NCBI GenBank assembly: GCA_946478675.1
Contig: CAMLEF010000054.1
Location: 1 to 17,580 of the forward strand
Length of the DNA stretch: 17,580 nt
Reading direction: 5' to 3'
DNA from: an uncultured Flavobacteriales bacterium
GTDB taxonomy: Bacteria > Bacteroidota > Bacteroidia > Palsa-965
Below are positions 7,148-13,345 of this stretch, one piece after another (position 1 is the stretch's first letter; each line of letters opens with the position of its first letter). The notes under the pieces are model-generated. The model was not told where the DNA came from. It ran no database searches and saw only the letters and a list, made by a program, of their open reading frames with translations. Both the position numbers and the translations under genes were made by a program.

Positions 7148-7580
7148 GGCAGAACAGTTTTACAACAAAGCTTCGTGCCTTAGTGTCTTTGTGGCAAATA
7201 CATGCACATGAAAATCGCCACGAAGACACAAAGGCACAAAGTGTCGGCGGATCGCGGAACTGTTTTGCAAATAAGCTTCGTGCCTTTGTGGCAAAATGCG
7301 TACGCATGAAAATCGCCACGAAGACACAAAGGCACAAAGTGTCGGCGGATCGCGGAACTGTTTTGCAAATAAGCTTCGTGCCTTTGTGGCCAAATGCGTA
7401 CGCATGAAAAATCGCCACGAAGACACAAAGGCACAAAGTGTCGGCGGATCGCGGAACGTTTTACAATAAGTTTCGTGCCCACACAGGTTTGTTCGAGCGG
7501 AGTCGAGAATCATTCTCAACATTGAGGGACGGTTCTCGACTCCGCTCGAACAAACAGAGGTGTCTTTGTGGCAAAACAAC
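7148..7580. repeat. 98-bp tandem repeat region built from 8-bp sub-units
   Basis: Two full 98-bp units (7208-7305 and 7306-7403) differ at a single base. A partial unit precedes them (7148-7207) and a diverged, interrupted one follows (from 7404). Each unit contains octamers of consensus GnCACnAA (GCCACGAA, GACACAAA, GGCACAAA) facing their complements TTnGTGnC (TTCGTGCC, TTAGTGTC, TTTGTGGC). Arms 7172-7195 and 7217-7240 pair over 24 bases with three mismatches, each at octamer position 6. Between the arms of later units is a perfect 12-bp palindrome, ATGCGTACGCAT (7296-7307 and 7394-7405). Open frames here are by-products of the repeat. It lies between convergent genes, so it is downstream of both. 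Confidence 0.9.
7487..7555. repeat. 69-bp palindromic element nested in the last 98-bp repeat copy
   Basis: A perfect 23-bp inverted repeat (7487-7509 with 7533-7555) surrounds a 23-nt centre that can itself fold (CTCAA/TTGAG). The arms contain TTCGAGCGGAGTCGAGAA and its complement. On its left the 98-bp repeat reads up to TTCGTGCC; on its right repeat sequence resumes at TGTCTTTGTGGC. It therefore interrupts a repeat copy, as a REP-like or MITE-like insertion would. Its sequence is unrelated to the host repeat. Confidence 0.85.
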
Positions 7581-7588
7581 GCTGCAAC

Positions 7589-7622
7589 AAAAAAGCCTCT
7601 CCTGTTTCCAGAAGAGGCTTTT
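7589..7622 (-). terminator. Intrinsic terminator of the ppiD-like gene
   Basis: A perfect 10-bp stem pairs 7591-7600 (AAAAGCCTCT) with 7613-7622 across a 12-nt loop. Read on the minus strand it ends in six T residues (complement of the A-run 7589-7594). It begins about 20 bases after the stop of the minus-strand gene at 7642, the right place for its terminator. Confidence 0.85.
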
Positions 7623-7641
7623 GGCAGAAGAGAAAGATCTC

Positions 7642-9801
7642 TTAGAAGTGTTTTGCGCGGTGGTCGACGATGTCCGCTTCGTCTTTCAGGACTTCCGTTG
7701 CGGTTGCATCGGCGCGGGAAGCGAGGCCCTGCAGGACTTTCTGCTGTTGTGCAGCAACGTCTTTCAGCGGCTCCGGTGCGGTGACGGTTTCGAGCATGAC
7801 CACGTAAACGCCCATCGAACCGACGATCGGTGCGGAAGAGAGCTGACCGGGTTTCATGCTGGCGAGCGTGCCTACTACTGCGCCTTCGTAACCTGCGCCC
7901 TGGATGTAGGGCTGCGCGATCGTGAGGTTGACGCCCGGGTTAACCGGCAGTTTTGCGTTGGCCGCCCACTGATCGAGCGAGCTGCCTTTGGCTTTGTTCA
8001 GCTCGTCGGTGAACATTTTACCTTTCTTGATCTTGCGCGCTTCGAGCTGGCAGATCTCTTTTACTTCTTCGAAAGGTTTCGTGCCGCGGTTGATCACTTT
8101 GGTGACGTTGCAGACGATGTAACGTTCACCGCTCTGGAACGGCTGGGATACGGTACCTTCTTTCGATTCTTCGTTGTAGAGCCAGCGAACGATATCGCGC
8201 GGGTTCTCGATGCCGGTGATGTAACGTGCGTTCTCAGCAATGTTGTCGGCTTTGAGCACGTTCATTTTTCCGTCCTGCGTCGCTTTCGTGAACAGCTCAC
8301 CGGTGTTGTTGCGGCCGGCGAATTCAGAAGCTTTGTTGTATACGTCGCGGATGGTCGCTTCCGACGCTTCCACTTTTTTGTCGATGCTGACGACCTGCAC
8401 TTTCGTGGTCGGCTTGGTCTGATCGAGCACCTGGATGACGTGGTAACCGAAGGCCGTTTTCACGACAATGGTTTCGCCTTTTTTGTTGTTGAAGCCGGCG
8501 TCCTTGAACTCTTGTACGAAGCCGCTTTCTGCGGTGAACCAGCCGTAGTCTCCTTTGTTGCCGCTCTTGGAGCCCGGGTCATCGGAAAGTTTTTCGACGA
8601 TGTCTTCCATTTTCGTGCGGCCGCTTTTCACGACGCGCAGGATGGAGTCGGCTTTGGCTTTCGCCTGTGCTTCAGTGCGGGTGATCGTGGGATCGGCACG
8701 TTCAGCGCCTTTGTAAGCGATGAGGATGTGACGGACTTTCGCAGAGTCGACCGACGTTTTATGATCGAGCACTTTGTAAACGGAGATGATCTCGCCCTGG
8801 TTGAACGGTCCGAGCACTTCGCCGGGAGCCGCTTTCAGGAACGCGCTGTCGGAGCCTGCGGGGACCTGGCCCGGGTGGAGATATTTCTTCTCGTACATGC
8901 CCGACTCGTTCAGTGCGGCAACATACATGGAATCGTCAGCGCCTTTTTTCGTCTTGAACGTGGTAGCGATGTTTTCCATTTCCGTACGCTGCTTCGCGAT
9001 GTCATCGGCAGAAGCTGAAATATTGAAGGCAACATAATCCATGCTGCGGCTGTCTTCGCGCTGCTTGAATTTGTAGGCGTTCTTATTGTAGTAATCGCGC
9101 ATTTCCTCTTCCGTTACCTGGAGGGTAGAATCCGGAATGTCGGAGTAACGCTTCACGATGTATTTGAAATTCATCTTCGTGTTCTCGTCGGCGTATTCGC
9201 GTTTCGCCTGTGCTGCCGGAACGTAGAAGCCTTTGCGGAGAAGGTTGTTGTATTTCTCATGCAGCAGGTATTTCGACATGTCTTTTTCGACGAGCGCCCA
9301 CTGTGCTTCCGTTTCCGCCGGCATCTTCTTCACGAAGTCGCGGATCTTCTGGCCGCTGAGCGATGCACCGTCATCGGTGAACTGCTGCATGATCTGGCCG
9401 GTCTGGCGATCCTGGAAGAACTGGTTCATGTAAGGAGACGGATGGTCGCCGTACATCTGTTCCGCGAGCTCATCGGTCGTAACCGTGATGCCGAGCGCTT
9501 TGTATTCCGGATCGAACACGTACTGGTCGATCAGCTGCTGCCAGGCCATGTCGGAGATCTGGCCTTGTTCCTGGTCGGAAGGCGAGTGGTCTTTCGGGCC
9601 CATCTCATCCATGCGCTTACGGAAGTCCGTTACGCTGATGGTGTTTCCGGCGATTTCACCGACGTCGTTGGAGCCTGGACCGCTGGCAAAAAAGCCGTGC
9701 TGGCTGTTGAAGAGGTCCGTCAGTACGAATGCAAGCAGCGCAAGGAAAATGATGCCGACCAGGAGGCCGACACGGCTGCGGATCTTAGCAAGAATGGTCA
9801 T
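7642..9801 (-). CDS. ppiD: PpiD/SurA-type periplasmic peptidyl-prolyl isomerase (parvulin foldase)
   Basis: This is an inner-membrane-anchored periplasmic foldase of 719 residues that helps exported and outer-membrane proteins fold. The N-terminus (MTILAKIRSRVGLLVGIIFLALLAFVLTD) has one membrane helix at about 11-29. It is followed by a SurA/PpiD-type N-terminal chaperone region (VGEIAGNTISVTDFRKRMDE near 47, WQQLIDQYVF near 87). A parvulin domain spans about residues 354-461, from KVRHILIAYKG through LSDDPGSKSGNKGDYGWF to FGYHVIQVLDQ. A second region from about 470 to 690 resembles the C-terminal PpiD part and seems to lack a clear second parvulin signature. The length fits Bacteroidota PpiD-like proteins. 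It is convergent with rodA and ends at an intrinsic terminator. The gene symbol follows domain layout, not proven orthology with E. coli PpiD. Confidence 0.88.
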   Translation of the reverse strand: MTILAKIRSRVGLLVGIIFLALLAFVLTDLFNSQHGFFASGPGSNDVGEIAGNTISVTDFRKRMDEMGPKDHSPSDQEQGQISDMAWQQLIDQYVFDPEYKALGITVTTDELAEQMYGDHPSPYMNQFFQDRQTGQIMQQFTDDGASLSGQKIRDFVKKMPAETEAQWALVEKDMSKYLLHEKYNNLLRKGFYVPAAQAKREYADENTKMNFKYIVKRYSDIPDSTLQVTEEEMRDYYNKNAYKFKQREDSRSMDYVAFNISASADDIAKQRTEMENIATTFKTKKGADDSMYVAALNESGMYEKKYLHPGQVPAGSDSAFLKAAPGEVLGPFNQGEIISVYKVLDHKTSVDSAKVRHILIAYKGAERADPTITRTEAQAKAKADSILRVVKSGRTKMEDIVEKLSDDPGSKSGNKGDYGWFTAESGFVQEFKDAGFNNKKGETIVVKTAFGYHVIQVLDQTKPTTKVQVVSIDKKVEASEATIRDVYNKASEFAGRNNTGELFTKATQDGKMNVLKADNIAENARYITGIENPRDIVRWLYNEESKEGTVSQPFQSGERYIVCNVTKVINRGTKPFEEVKEICQLEARKIKKGKMFTDELNKAKGSSLDQWAANAKLPVNPGVNLTIAQPYIQGAGYEGAVVGTLASMKPGQLSSAPIVGSMGVYVVMLETVTAPEPLKDVAAQQQKVLQGLASRADATATEVLKDEADIVDHRAKHF

Positions 9802-9821
9802 AGTTTATTGGTAATGGGGCA

Positions 9822-9829
9822 CGAATATA
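9822..9829 (-). promoter_or_regulatory. Possible -7 element (TATATTCG) for the ppiD-like gene
   Basis: On the minus strand TATATTCG lies 20 nt before the ATG at 9801 and differs at one position from the Bacteroidota -7 consensus TAnnTTTG. No clear TTG was found at the usual -33 spacing, so this is weak. Confidence 0.3.
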
Positions 9830-9928
9830 CAAAAAGAGGGCGGCAATGGGCACCCGGCTCTTTGCAGGAAGTTGTTAAAATGCCCGCGTGAAGGTTAATG
9901 TGCTGTGAATTATTGGATTACGCTGAAA

Positions 9929-10141
9929 TTATTGTTCGCCGCGGCTTTCTTTTTCCTTGCGTTCGATCATGCGGTTGAAGCGACGGCGCAGGCTGTACAT
10001 CACGCCGGCAAAAAGCGTCACCATCATAGCGAAAACGCCGTCGTCCTGCGCGCCGATCACAAAAAAGTAAACGGTAACGCCGACGCACACGATCGCGAGC
10101 ACCATCCAGACGTATTCGGTAATGCGGAGGTATTTTTTCAT
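9929..10141 (-). CDS. Small two-helix membrane protein of unknown function
   Basis: The 70-residue product begins MKKYLRITEYVWMVLAIVCV and has two hydrophobic segments at about residues 9-28 and 35-50, ending in a very basic tail (LRRRFNRMIERKEKESRGEQ). I do not recognise a named family, but small proteins of this form beginning MKKYL.ITEY are familiar between lptC and ppiD-type genes in Bacteroidota; that is recollection, not a search result. The ATG at 10141 is supported by a TACCTTTG box 7 nt upstream. An overlapping 77-codon frame (9918-10151) on the same strand looks like a shadow because it is arginine-rich and lacks membrane segments. Function cannot be assigned. Confidence 0.7.
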   Translation of the reverse strand: MKKYLRITEYVWMVLAIVCVGVTVYFFVIGAQDDGVFAMMVTLFAGVMYSLRRRFNRMIERKEKESRGEQ

Positions 10142-10148
10142 GAGACGG

Positions 10149-10156
10149 CAAAGGTA
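10149..10156 (-). promoter_or_regulatory. -7 promoter element TACCTTTG upstream of the small membrane protein gene
   Basis: TACCTTTG on the minus strand is an exact match to TAnnTTTG, the -7 element of the Bacteroidota housekeeping sigma factor. It ends 7 nt before the ATG at 10141, so the transcript would have almost no leader. No convincing -33 TTG is visible. Confidence 0.55.
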
Positions 10157-10215
10157 GTACTTAAGAAGATGACGGAGAAAAGGGAGACTGTCGTGCTCCG
10201 ATGAGAATGTTGGTT

Positions 10216-10279
10216 GGTCATTCGGTCATTCGGAAATTCGGTCATTCGTTAAACCCAATGACCGAATTTCCGAATGACC
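10216..10279. repeat. 8-bp tandem array with perfect 23-bp inverted repeat abutting the lptC stop
   Basis: Four octamers (GGTCATTC, GGTCATTC, GGAAATTC, GGTCATTC) run from 10216 to 10247. Their reverse complements follow after a short centre. The perfect inverted repeat pairs 10224-10246 with 10257-10279 over a 10-nt loop, and its right edge touches the lptC stop codon (10280-10282). On the lptC strand it would form a strong hairpin directly after the stop but has no T-run, so it is not a canonical terminator; it could stabilise the transcript 3' end. Confidence 0.88.
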
Positions 10280-10843
10280 TTAATTCCCACCGTCCGGCTG
10301 ATCCTTCAGCAGGAACGTTCCGGTAATATTCTTGATCTCGTAGTTCTCGAAATGTTCATCCGAATCGAGGCCGGAACCGATGATGACCTGGTCGGCGGTG
10401 GTGATCTTGACGGAAGCGTCGGTGTGAATTCTGCGCGTGGCGCCGTCCCAGATGAGCTTTTCGGTATTGAGCTTTTCGCCTTTCGTATTTACGACAACAA
10501 CGTCGTTCTTCGCTTCCATGAATTGCTCCCGTTCGCGGCGGACGGCGTAATTGGCGGTGAGGTAGCTGTCGATCTTCCCGTGATCATCGTAGAATTCGAC
10601 TTTCACGCCTTTCGGCATCAGCGTGTAAGGTTTGCTTCCGGCGAATTCCTGCACTTCCGGTGCGGTGAGATGAATTTTCAGTTTCGCGGAATCCGTGTAC
10701 AGCATGTCGATGTCGTGCGCGGATTGCAGCGGGAGCGTGTCCTTCTGCGTAAACGATTTCACCTTCGCAGGATCGTTCACGCAGCTTTGCATTCCCGGAA
10801 GGAAGAAAAATACAAACAGGATGGCTGGAAACGTGCGGCGCAT
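10280..10843 (-). CDS. lptC: LPS export periplasmic protein LptC
   Basis: LptC receives lipopolysaccharide from the LptBFG transporter and passes it along the periplasmic bridge. The 187-residue product starts MRRTFPAILFVFFFLPGMQSC, a signal sequence with a cysteine at residue 21 that may be a lipidation site. The rest is the beta-rich LptC fold, seen as alternating polar strands: LTAPEVQEFAGSKPYTLMPKGVKVEFYDD, YLTANYAVRR, EAKNDVVVVNTKGEKLNTEKLIWD and ITTADQVIIGSGLDSDEHFENYEIKNITG, the last being characteristic of Bacteroidota LptC. The frame extends 15 codons upstream, but those codons are encoded by a heptamer repeat array, so ATG 10843 is preferred. An outer-membrane protein gene lies upstream, which fits an envelope role. 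Confidence 0.85.
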   Translation of the reverse strand: MRRTFPAILFVFFFLPGMQSCVNDPAKVKSFTQKDTLPLQSAHDIDMLYTDSAKLKIHLTAPEVQEFAGSKPYTLMPKGVKVEFYDDHGKIDSYLTANYAVRREREQFMEAKNDVVVVNTKGEKLNTEKLIWDGATRRIHTDASVKITTADQVIIGSGLDSDEHFENYEIKNITGTFLLKDQPDGGN

Positions 10844-10847
10844 GAAA

Positions 10848-10903
10848 GTCCGAAGATTAAAGTCCGAAGTTCGAAGTTTAAAGTTCAATGTTCAACGTTT
10901 GCG
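10848..10903. repeat. 7-bp tandem array upstream of lptC
   Basis: Eight consecutive heptamers follow the loose consensus GTTCnAA without a phase break: GTCCGAA at 10848, GATTAAA, GTCCGAA at 10862, GTTCGAA at 10869, GTTTAAA, GTTCAAT, GTTCAAC at 10890, and a degenerate last unit. The array begins 5 bases before the chosen lptC start on the minus strand, so it would fall in the lptC leader. It mirrors the inverse-orientation array at 10965-10992. Confidence 0.85.
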
Positions 10904-10933
10904 ACGAAATCCTGGTTAAAGATTGTCAACAAC

Positions 10934-10968
10934 AAAAAATCCGGAACCTTCAGCAGACTCCGGACTTT
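10934..10968 (-). terminator. Intrinsic terminator after the outer-membrane protein gene
   Basis: On the minus strand AAAG plus TCCGGA (10968 to 10959) pairs with TCCGGA plus TTTT (10945 to 10936). This gives ten base pairs with one G-U pair and a 13-nt loop, followed by a six-T run (complement of 10934-10939). It lies about 20 bases after the stop at 10990, suggesting that lptC has its own promoter. Confidence 0.72.
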
Positions 10969-10992
10969 GAATGTTGAACCTTGAATTTCTTA
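10965..10992. repeat. Inverse 7-bp tandem array at the end of the outer-membrane protein gene
   Basis: Heptamers CTTTGAA (10965), TGTTGAA (10972) and CCTTGAA (10979), plus a degenerate fourth, are the reverse-complement type of the GTTCnAA array at 10848-10903. The last degenerate unit includes the stop codon of the upstream minus-strand gene. Together the two arrays flank the terminator as an imperfect long palindrome of about 145 bp. Confidence 0.75.
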
Positions 10993-12549
10993 GTCGTATT
11001 TGTAATGCTGGAACCAGCGATCGTTGATCGTGAAGCCGACGGTGATACGCATGAAGTCTTCGCGCACGAGGCTGTTGCTCGTCGTTCCGCGGATGCCGTA
11101 TTCGAAAGAAAGGTTGGCGCGGCCGATCGGTTCGCCGAGACGGGAATGGTACGGCGCCGGCAGCGACATGCTGAAGTTGACGGCCATTTCCGTGAGCTGC
11201 GTATTGCGAAGCTGCAACGCCGTCTGGTAATAGCGAACGCCGAGGCGGTATTGCGTTACGCCGAGGTAATTGCCGCGTCCGATGAGGCGGGGCTGGTACT
11301 GGAAACCGGCGGTGATGCGCTGTGCATTCGTAAGGCCTGCATCCTGCCCGAGAATGGAAGCGGTGCTCCACATCTGCAGCATGTAATCGGCCTGGAACAT
11401 CCATTTGTAATCTTTCTTCAGCGCGATGCCTAATCCGCCCATCGCAGGAAGCGTTACGCGCGCGGGAATGCCGTCGTTGTTGATGATCGTGTCGCGGAAC
11501 TGCTCGAGCGTGCCCGACTGCTTGTACGTTTGCGCGAGCAGGCTGTACGAAACGTTGATGTCCGTCGGCAAAGAGAACACAGCGCCGATGGTAACGCGTA
11601 CGCCCGGTTTGCGCACGAAGAGCCGCGCGGTATCCACTTCCGTCCGGTTGTGATAGGTGAATTTGTTCTTCATCCACTGGCGGTGAATGATCACGGAGTC
11701 GGGCAGTCCCTGGTAAACCGGGTTGAGCGCCCACGGCGTGCGGAAGGTGTACTGGATGCCGTAGTTCATATACACGTCACGGAACATCGTGTTGCGCGTG
11801 ATCTTCGTGTTGAACGTGTACATGGAATCCGGGAACATATCGCGGCGGATGTTCGTGAGCGATCCGAAGAGATACGTCACGTTCACGCCGACGGAAATGT
11901 TTGCCAGGTTATTGCGCGCACGCAGCTTCCGGCGCATGGCAGAGGTATCGCCCGCGAGCCTGAGCTGTTCGTATTTCGAAGAGAGCAGGTAATGACGGGG
12001 CGCCCCGGCAAAAGGACGGAAACCATTCGTGATGAACACCTGGTTGACGCCGCCAGAGCCTTCGTATTTATAAGTCACCGGCCCGATATTTTCCAGCGTA
12101 GCGCTCGTGGAAATGTTGTAGCCGACGGAAGAATACGGAACGAGCCCGAAGCCTGCGCCCCACCATTTCGTGACGGGGAACGCCATGGCAAAATTGCCGA
12201 GCGTGGTGCGGTTGAATGTCGTTTTGGAAGAAGCGTTTTGCAGCTGTACCGTGTTGCTCTGCAGGGCGATCTCGTAAGCGACGATGCCGTGCGAAGTAAC
12301 GGAAGCGGGATTCTGGAAATTGAAATACTGCGGGATCAGCGAGTCGTTGCGCATGCCGATGCCGCCGCCACCCATTCCTGCATTGATCGAGCTGCCGGCA
12401 AATTGCACGTCGCCGATGCCGAAACGCGAATACGGCGAAACCGTCGAAAGGACGGCGGGATTTTGTGCGTGAAGTCCGGCGAACCCGAGCAGTAGGAGAC
12501 CCGCAAGCAGGATGCGGGAAAATAAATCAGAGCGATTGGTTCGCGACAT
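10990..12549 (-). CDS. Putative outer-membrane beta-barrel protein
   Basis: This is a 519-residue secreted protein. The signal peptide occupies residues 1-28 (hydrophobic core LLAGLLLLGFAGL, cleavage HA before Q29). The mature part begins with SPYSRFGIGDVQFAG and MGGGGIGMRND, then FNFQNPAS, a pattern I associate with an unnamed family of Bacteroidota outer-membrane proteins encoded next to coaX. The remainder is rich in alternating aromatic/polar strands with frequent tyrosine and glycine, as in beta-barrels, and ends in an aromatic-containing strand (WFQHYKYD). I chose ATG 12549 over the longer frame because the signal peptide begins there. It overlaps the end of coaX by 23 bases, so the two are co-transcribed. 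Cargo or partner is unknown; a FadL-like transport role is possible but unsupported. Confidence 0.75.
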   Translation of the reverse strand: MSRTNRSDLFSRILLAGLLLLGFAGLHAQNPAVLSTVSPYSRFGIGDVQFAGSSINAGMGGGGIGMRNDSLIPQYFNFQNPASVTSHGIVAYEIALQSNTVQLQNASSKTTFNRTTLGNFAMAFPVTKWWGAGFGLVPYSSVGYNISTSATLENIGPVTYKYEGSGGVNQVFITNGFRPFAGAPRHYLLSSKYEQLRLAGDTSAMRRKLRARNNLANISVGVNVTYLFGSLTNIRRDMFPDSMYTFNTKITRNTMFRDVYMNYGIQYTFRTPWALNPVYQGLPDSVIIHRQWMKNKFTYHNRTEVDTARLFVRKPGVRVTIGAVFSLPTDINVSYSLLAQTYKQSGTLEQFRDTIINNDGIPARVTLPAMGGLGIALKKDYKWMFQADYMLQMWSTASILGQDAGLTNAQRITAGFQYQPRLIGRGNYLGVTQYRLGVRYYQTALQLRNTQLTEMAVNFSMSLPAPYHSRLGEPIGRANLSFEYGIRGTTSNSLVREDFMRITVGFTINDRWFQHYKYD

Positions 12550-13267
12550 GTTTAAGTAGAATACTGTTAAGCCCCTCGGGGACAAGATTGGGGCGTGCAA
12601 AGATGCCATTTTTAAGTCCTTCCGCCAAAAAGGCCGCATCACCGCCCCCGATCACGGTTTGCAGGCCCGGAAACGCTGCGGCATAACGACGGATCATGCC
12701 TTCGGTTTCCGCCAGCGCGGCATGGTAAACGCCCGCACGCAATGAAGTTTCAGTTGTTGTGCCGACCAGCGGATGTTCGCCTTCCAGTGGAACGAGCGGC
12801 AGTTTGTCGGTAAACTCGTGCATCGCGCGCAACCGCATGTGCAGTCCCGGTGCGATGGCGCCCCCGGCAAAATTTCCTTCGCCGTCGATGATGTTATAGG
12901 TGATGCAGGTTCCCGCCACTATCGCCAAGACGGGCGAACCGGGAAAGCGTTGCCTCGCTGCTGCTGCCGCCGCCAAACGGTCGAAGCCGAGCGTGGCAGG
13001 CGTTGCGTACGAATTTCCGAACGGCAGCTTCGTGTCTTTGCTGGCAACGAGCAACGGAAAATGCGCACGCAGCGAGGATTCGAAATTTTCCGGCAGATCG
13101 ACGACGGATGCGAGGATCGCCGCACGCACAGGAGCTGTCCCGGTAAAAGCGAGGACCGCTTCGATGGACGCAGACGGCAAAATGGTTTGCGCGCGCAGCT
13201 CCTGCTCTTCGAAAAGAAAAGCCTTGAGCGAAGTGTTCCCGAAATCGAGCACGAGCTGAAGCGGCAT
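12527..13267 (-). CDS. coaX: Type III pantothenate kinase (CoaX) with altered second phosphate motif
   Basis: CoaX phosphorylates pantothenate in the first step of coenzyme A synthesis. The 246-residue product has the ASKHA-type P-loop D8-F-G-N-T, the family GxDR motif as LGFDR (D96), GGAIAPGLHMRLRAMHEFTDKLP at about 134-156, and a late TVIGGGDAAFL. The third motif, normally D-x-G-T-x-x-T followed by another Asp, here reads V117-A-G-T-C-I-T-Y-N125. Valine therefore replaces the aspartate equivalent to Asp125 of the Thermotoga enzyme, and Asn replaces the second. The rest of the protein is intact, so this is a substitution and not decay. The ATG at 13267 follows a TACCTTTG box by 4 nt, and the gene overlaps the outer-membrane protein gene. 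The family call is firm; full activity is less certain. Confidence 0.88.
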   Translation of the reverse strand: MPLQLVLDFGNTSLKAFLFEEQELRAQTILPSASIEAVLAFTGTAPVRAAILASVVDLPENFESSLRAHFPLLVASKDTKLPFGNSYATPATLGFDRLAAAAAARQRFPGSPVLAIVAGTCITYNIIDGEGNFAGGAIAPGLHMRLRAMHEFTDKLPLVPLEGEHPLVGTTTETSLRAGVYHAALAETEGMIRRYAAAFPGLQTVIGGGDAAFLAEGLKNGIFARPNLVPEGLNSILLKHVANQSL

Positions 13268-13271
13268 GGCG

Positions 13272-13279
13272 CAAAGGTA
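13272..13279 (-). promoter_or_regulatory. -7 promoter element TACCTTTG upstream of coaX
   Basis: TACCTTTG on the minus strand matches TAnnTTTG exactly and ends only 4 nt before the coaX ATG, so the mRNA would be leaderless or nearly so. The upstream gene's terminator ends about 7 bases before the box, which supports a separate coaX promoter. Confidence 0.6.
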
Positions 13280-13285
13280 ACAAAC

Positions 13286-13318
13286 AAAAAAAGCGGCCTC
13301 TCCCGAAGGAAATGCCGC
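13286..13318 (-). terminator. Intrinsic terminator with UUCG tetraloop after the secreted-protein gene
   Basis: On the minus strand GCGGC (13318 to 13314) pairs with GCCGC (13297 to 13293). An inner stem, after one mismatch, closes on a C(UUCG)G tetraloop. Seven T residues follow (complement of 13286-13292). It lies 28 bases after the stop at 13346 and insulates coaX from the gene upstream. Confidence 0.85.
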
Positions 13319-13345
13319 CGTTGGTCGGGACGTGCTTTTCGTCTC

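Larger units (their letters stand above)
7022..7641. other. 620-bp non-coding gap between convergent rodA and ppiD-like genes
   Basis: The gap holds, in order, the signal-peptide stub (7032-7106), about 40 bases with no feature seen, the 98-bp repeat region with its nested palindrome (7148-7580), and the minus-strand terminator (7589-7622). No promoter, RNA gene or convincing protein-coding frame was found. It is the only long gene-free stretch in the window and the point where gene direction switches. Confidence 0.8.

Noticed and set aside
7143..7579. Several overlapping minus-strand frames of 97-139 codons with repeated LCAFVSSWRF or VPLCLRGDF segments.
   Set aside because: They are translations of the 98-bp repeat in different frames; their internal repetition mirrors the DNA repeat, and they lack start signals. 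Spurious proteins of this kind are common where such repeats occur.
7148..7580. CRISPR array.
   Set aside because: Repeats are contiguous 98-bp units with no unique spacers between constant repeats, and no cas gene is present.
7438..9018. A 526-codon plus-strand frame opposite the ppiD-like gene.
   Set aside because: It is antisense to a clearly recognisable parvulin-domain protein, starts inside the repeat region, and has the phenylalanine/arginine/valine-rich composition of a GC-rich shadow frame.
10844..10888. An N-terminal extension of LptC starting at 10888.
   Set aside because: The extra 15 codons are encoded by the heptamer array and precede the hydrophobic signal sequence; ATG 10843 gives a normal start.
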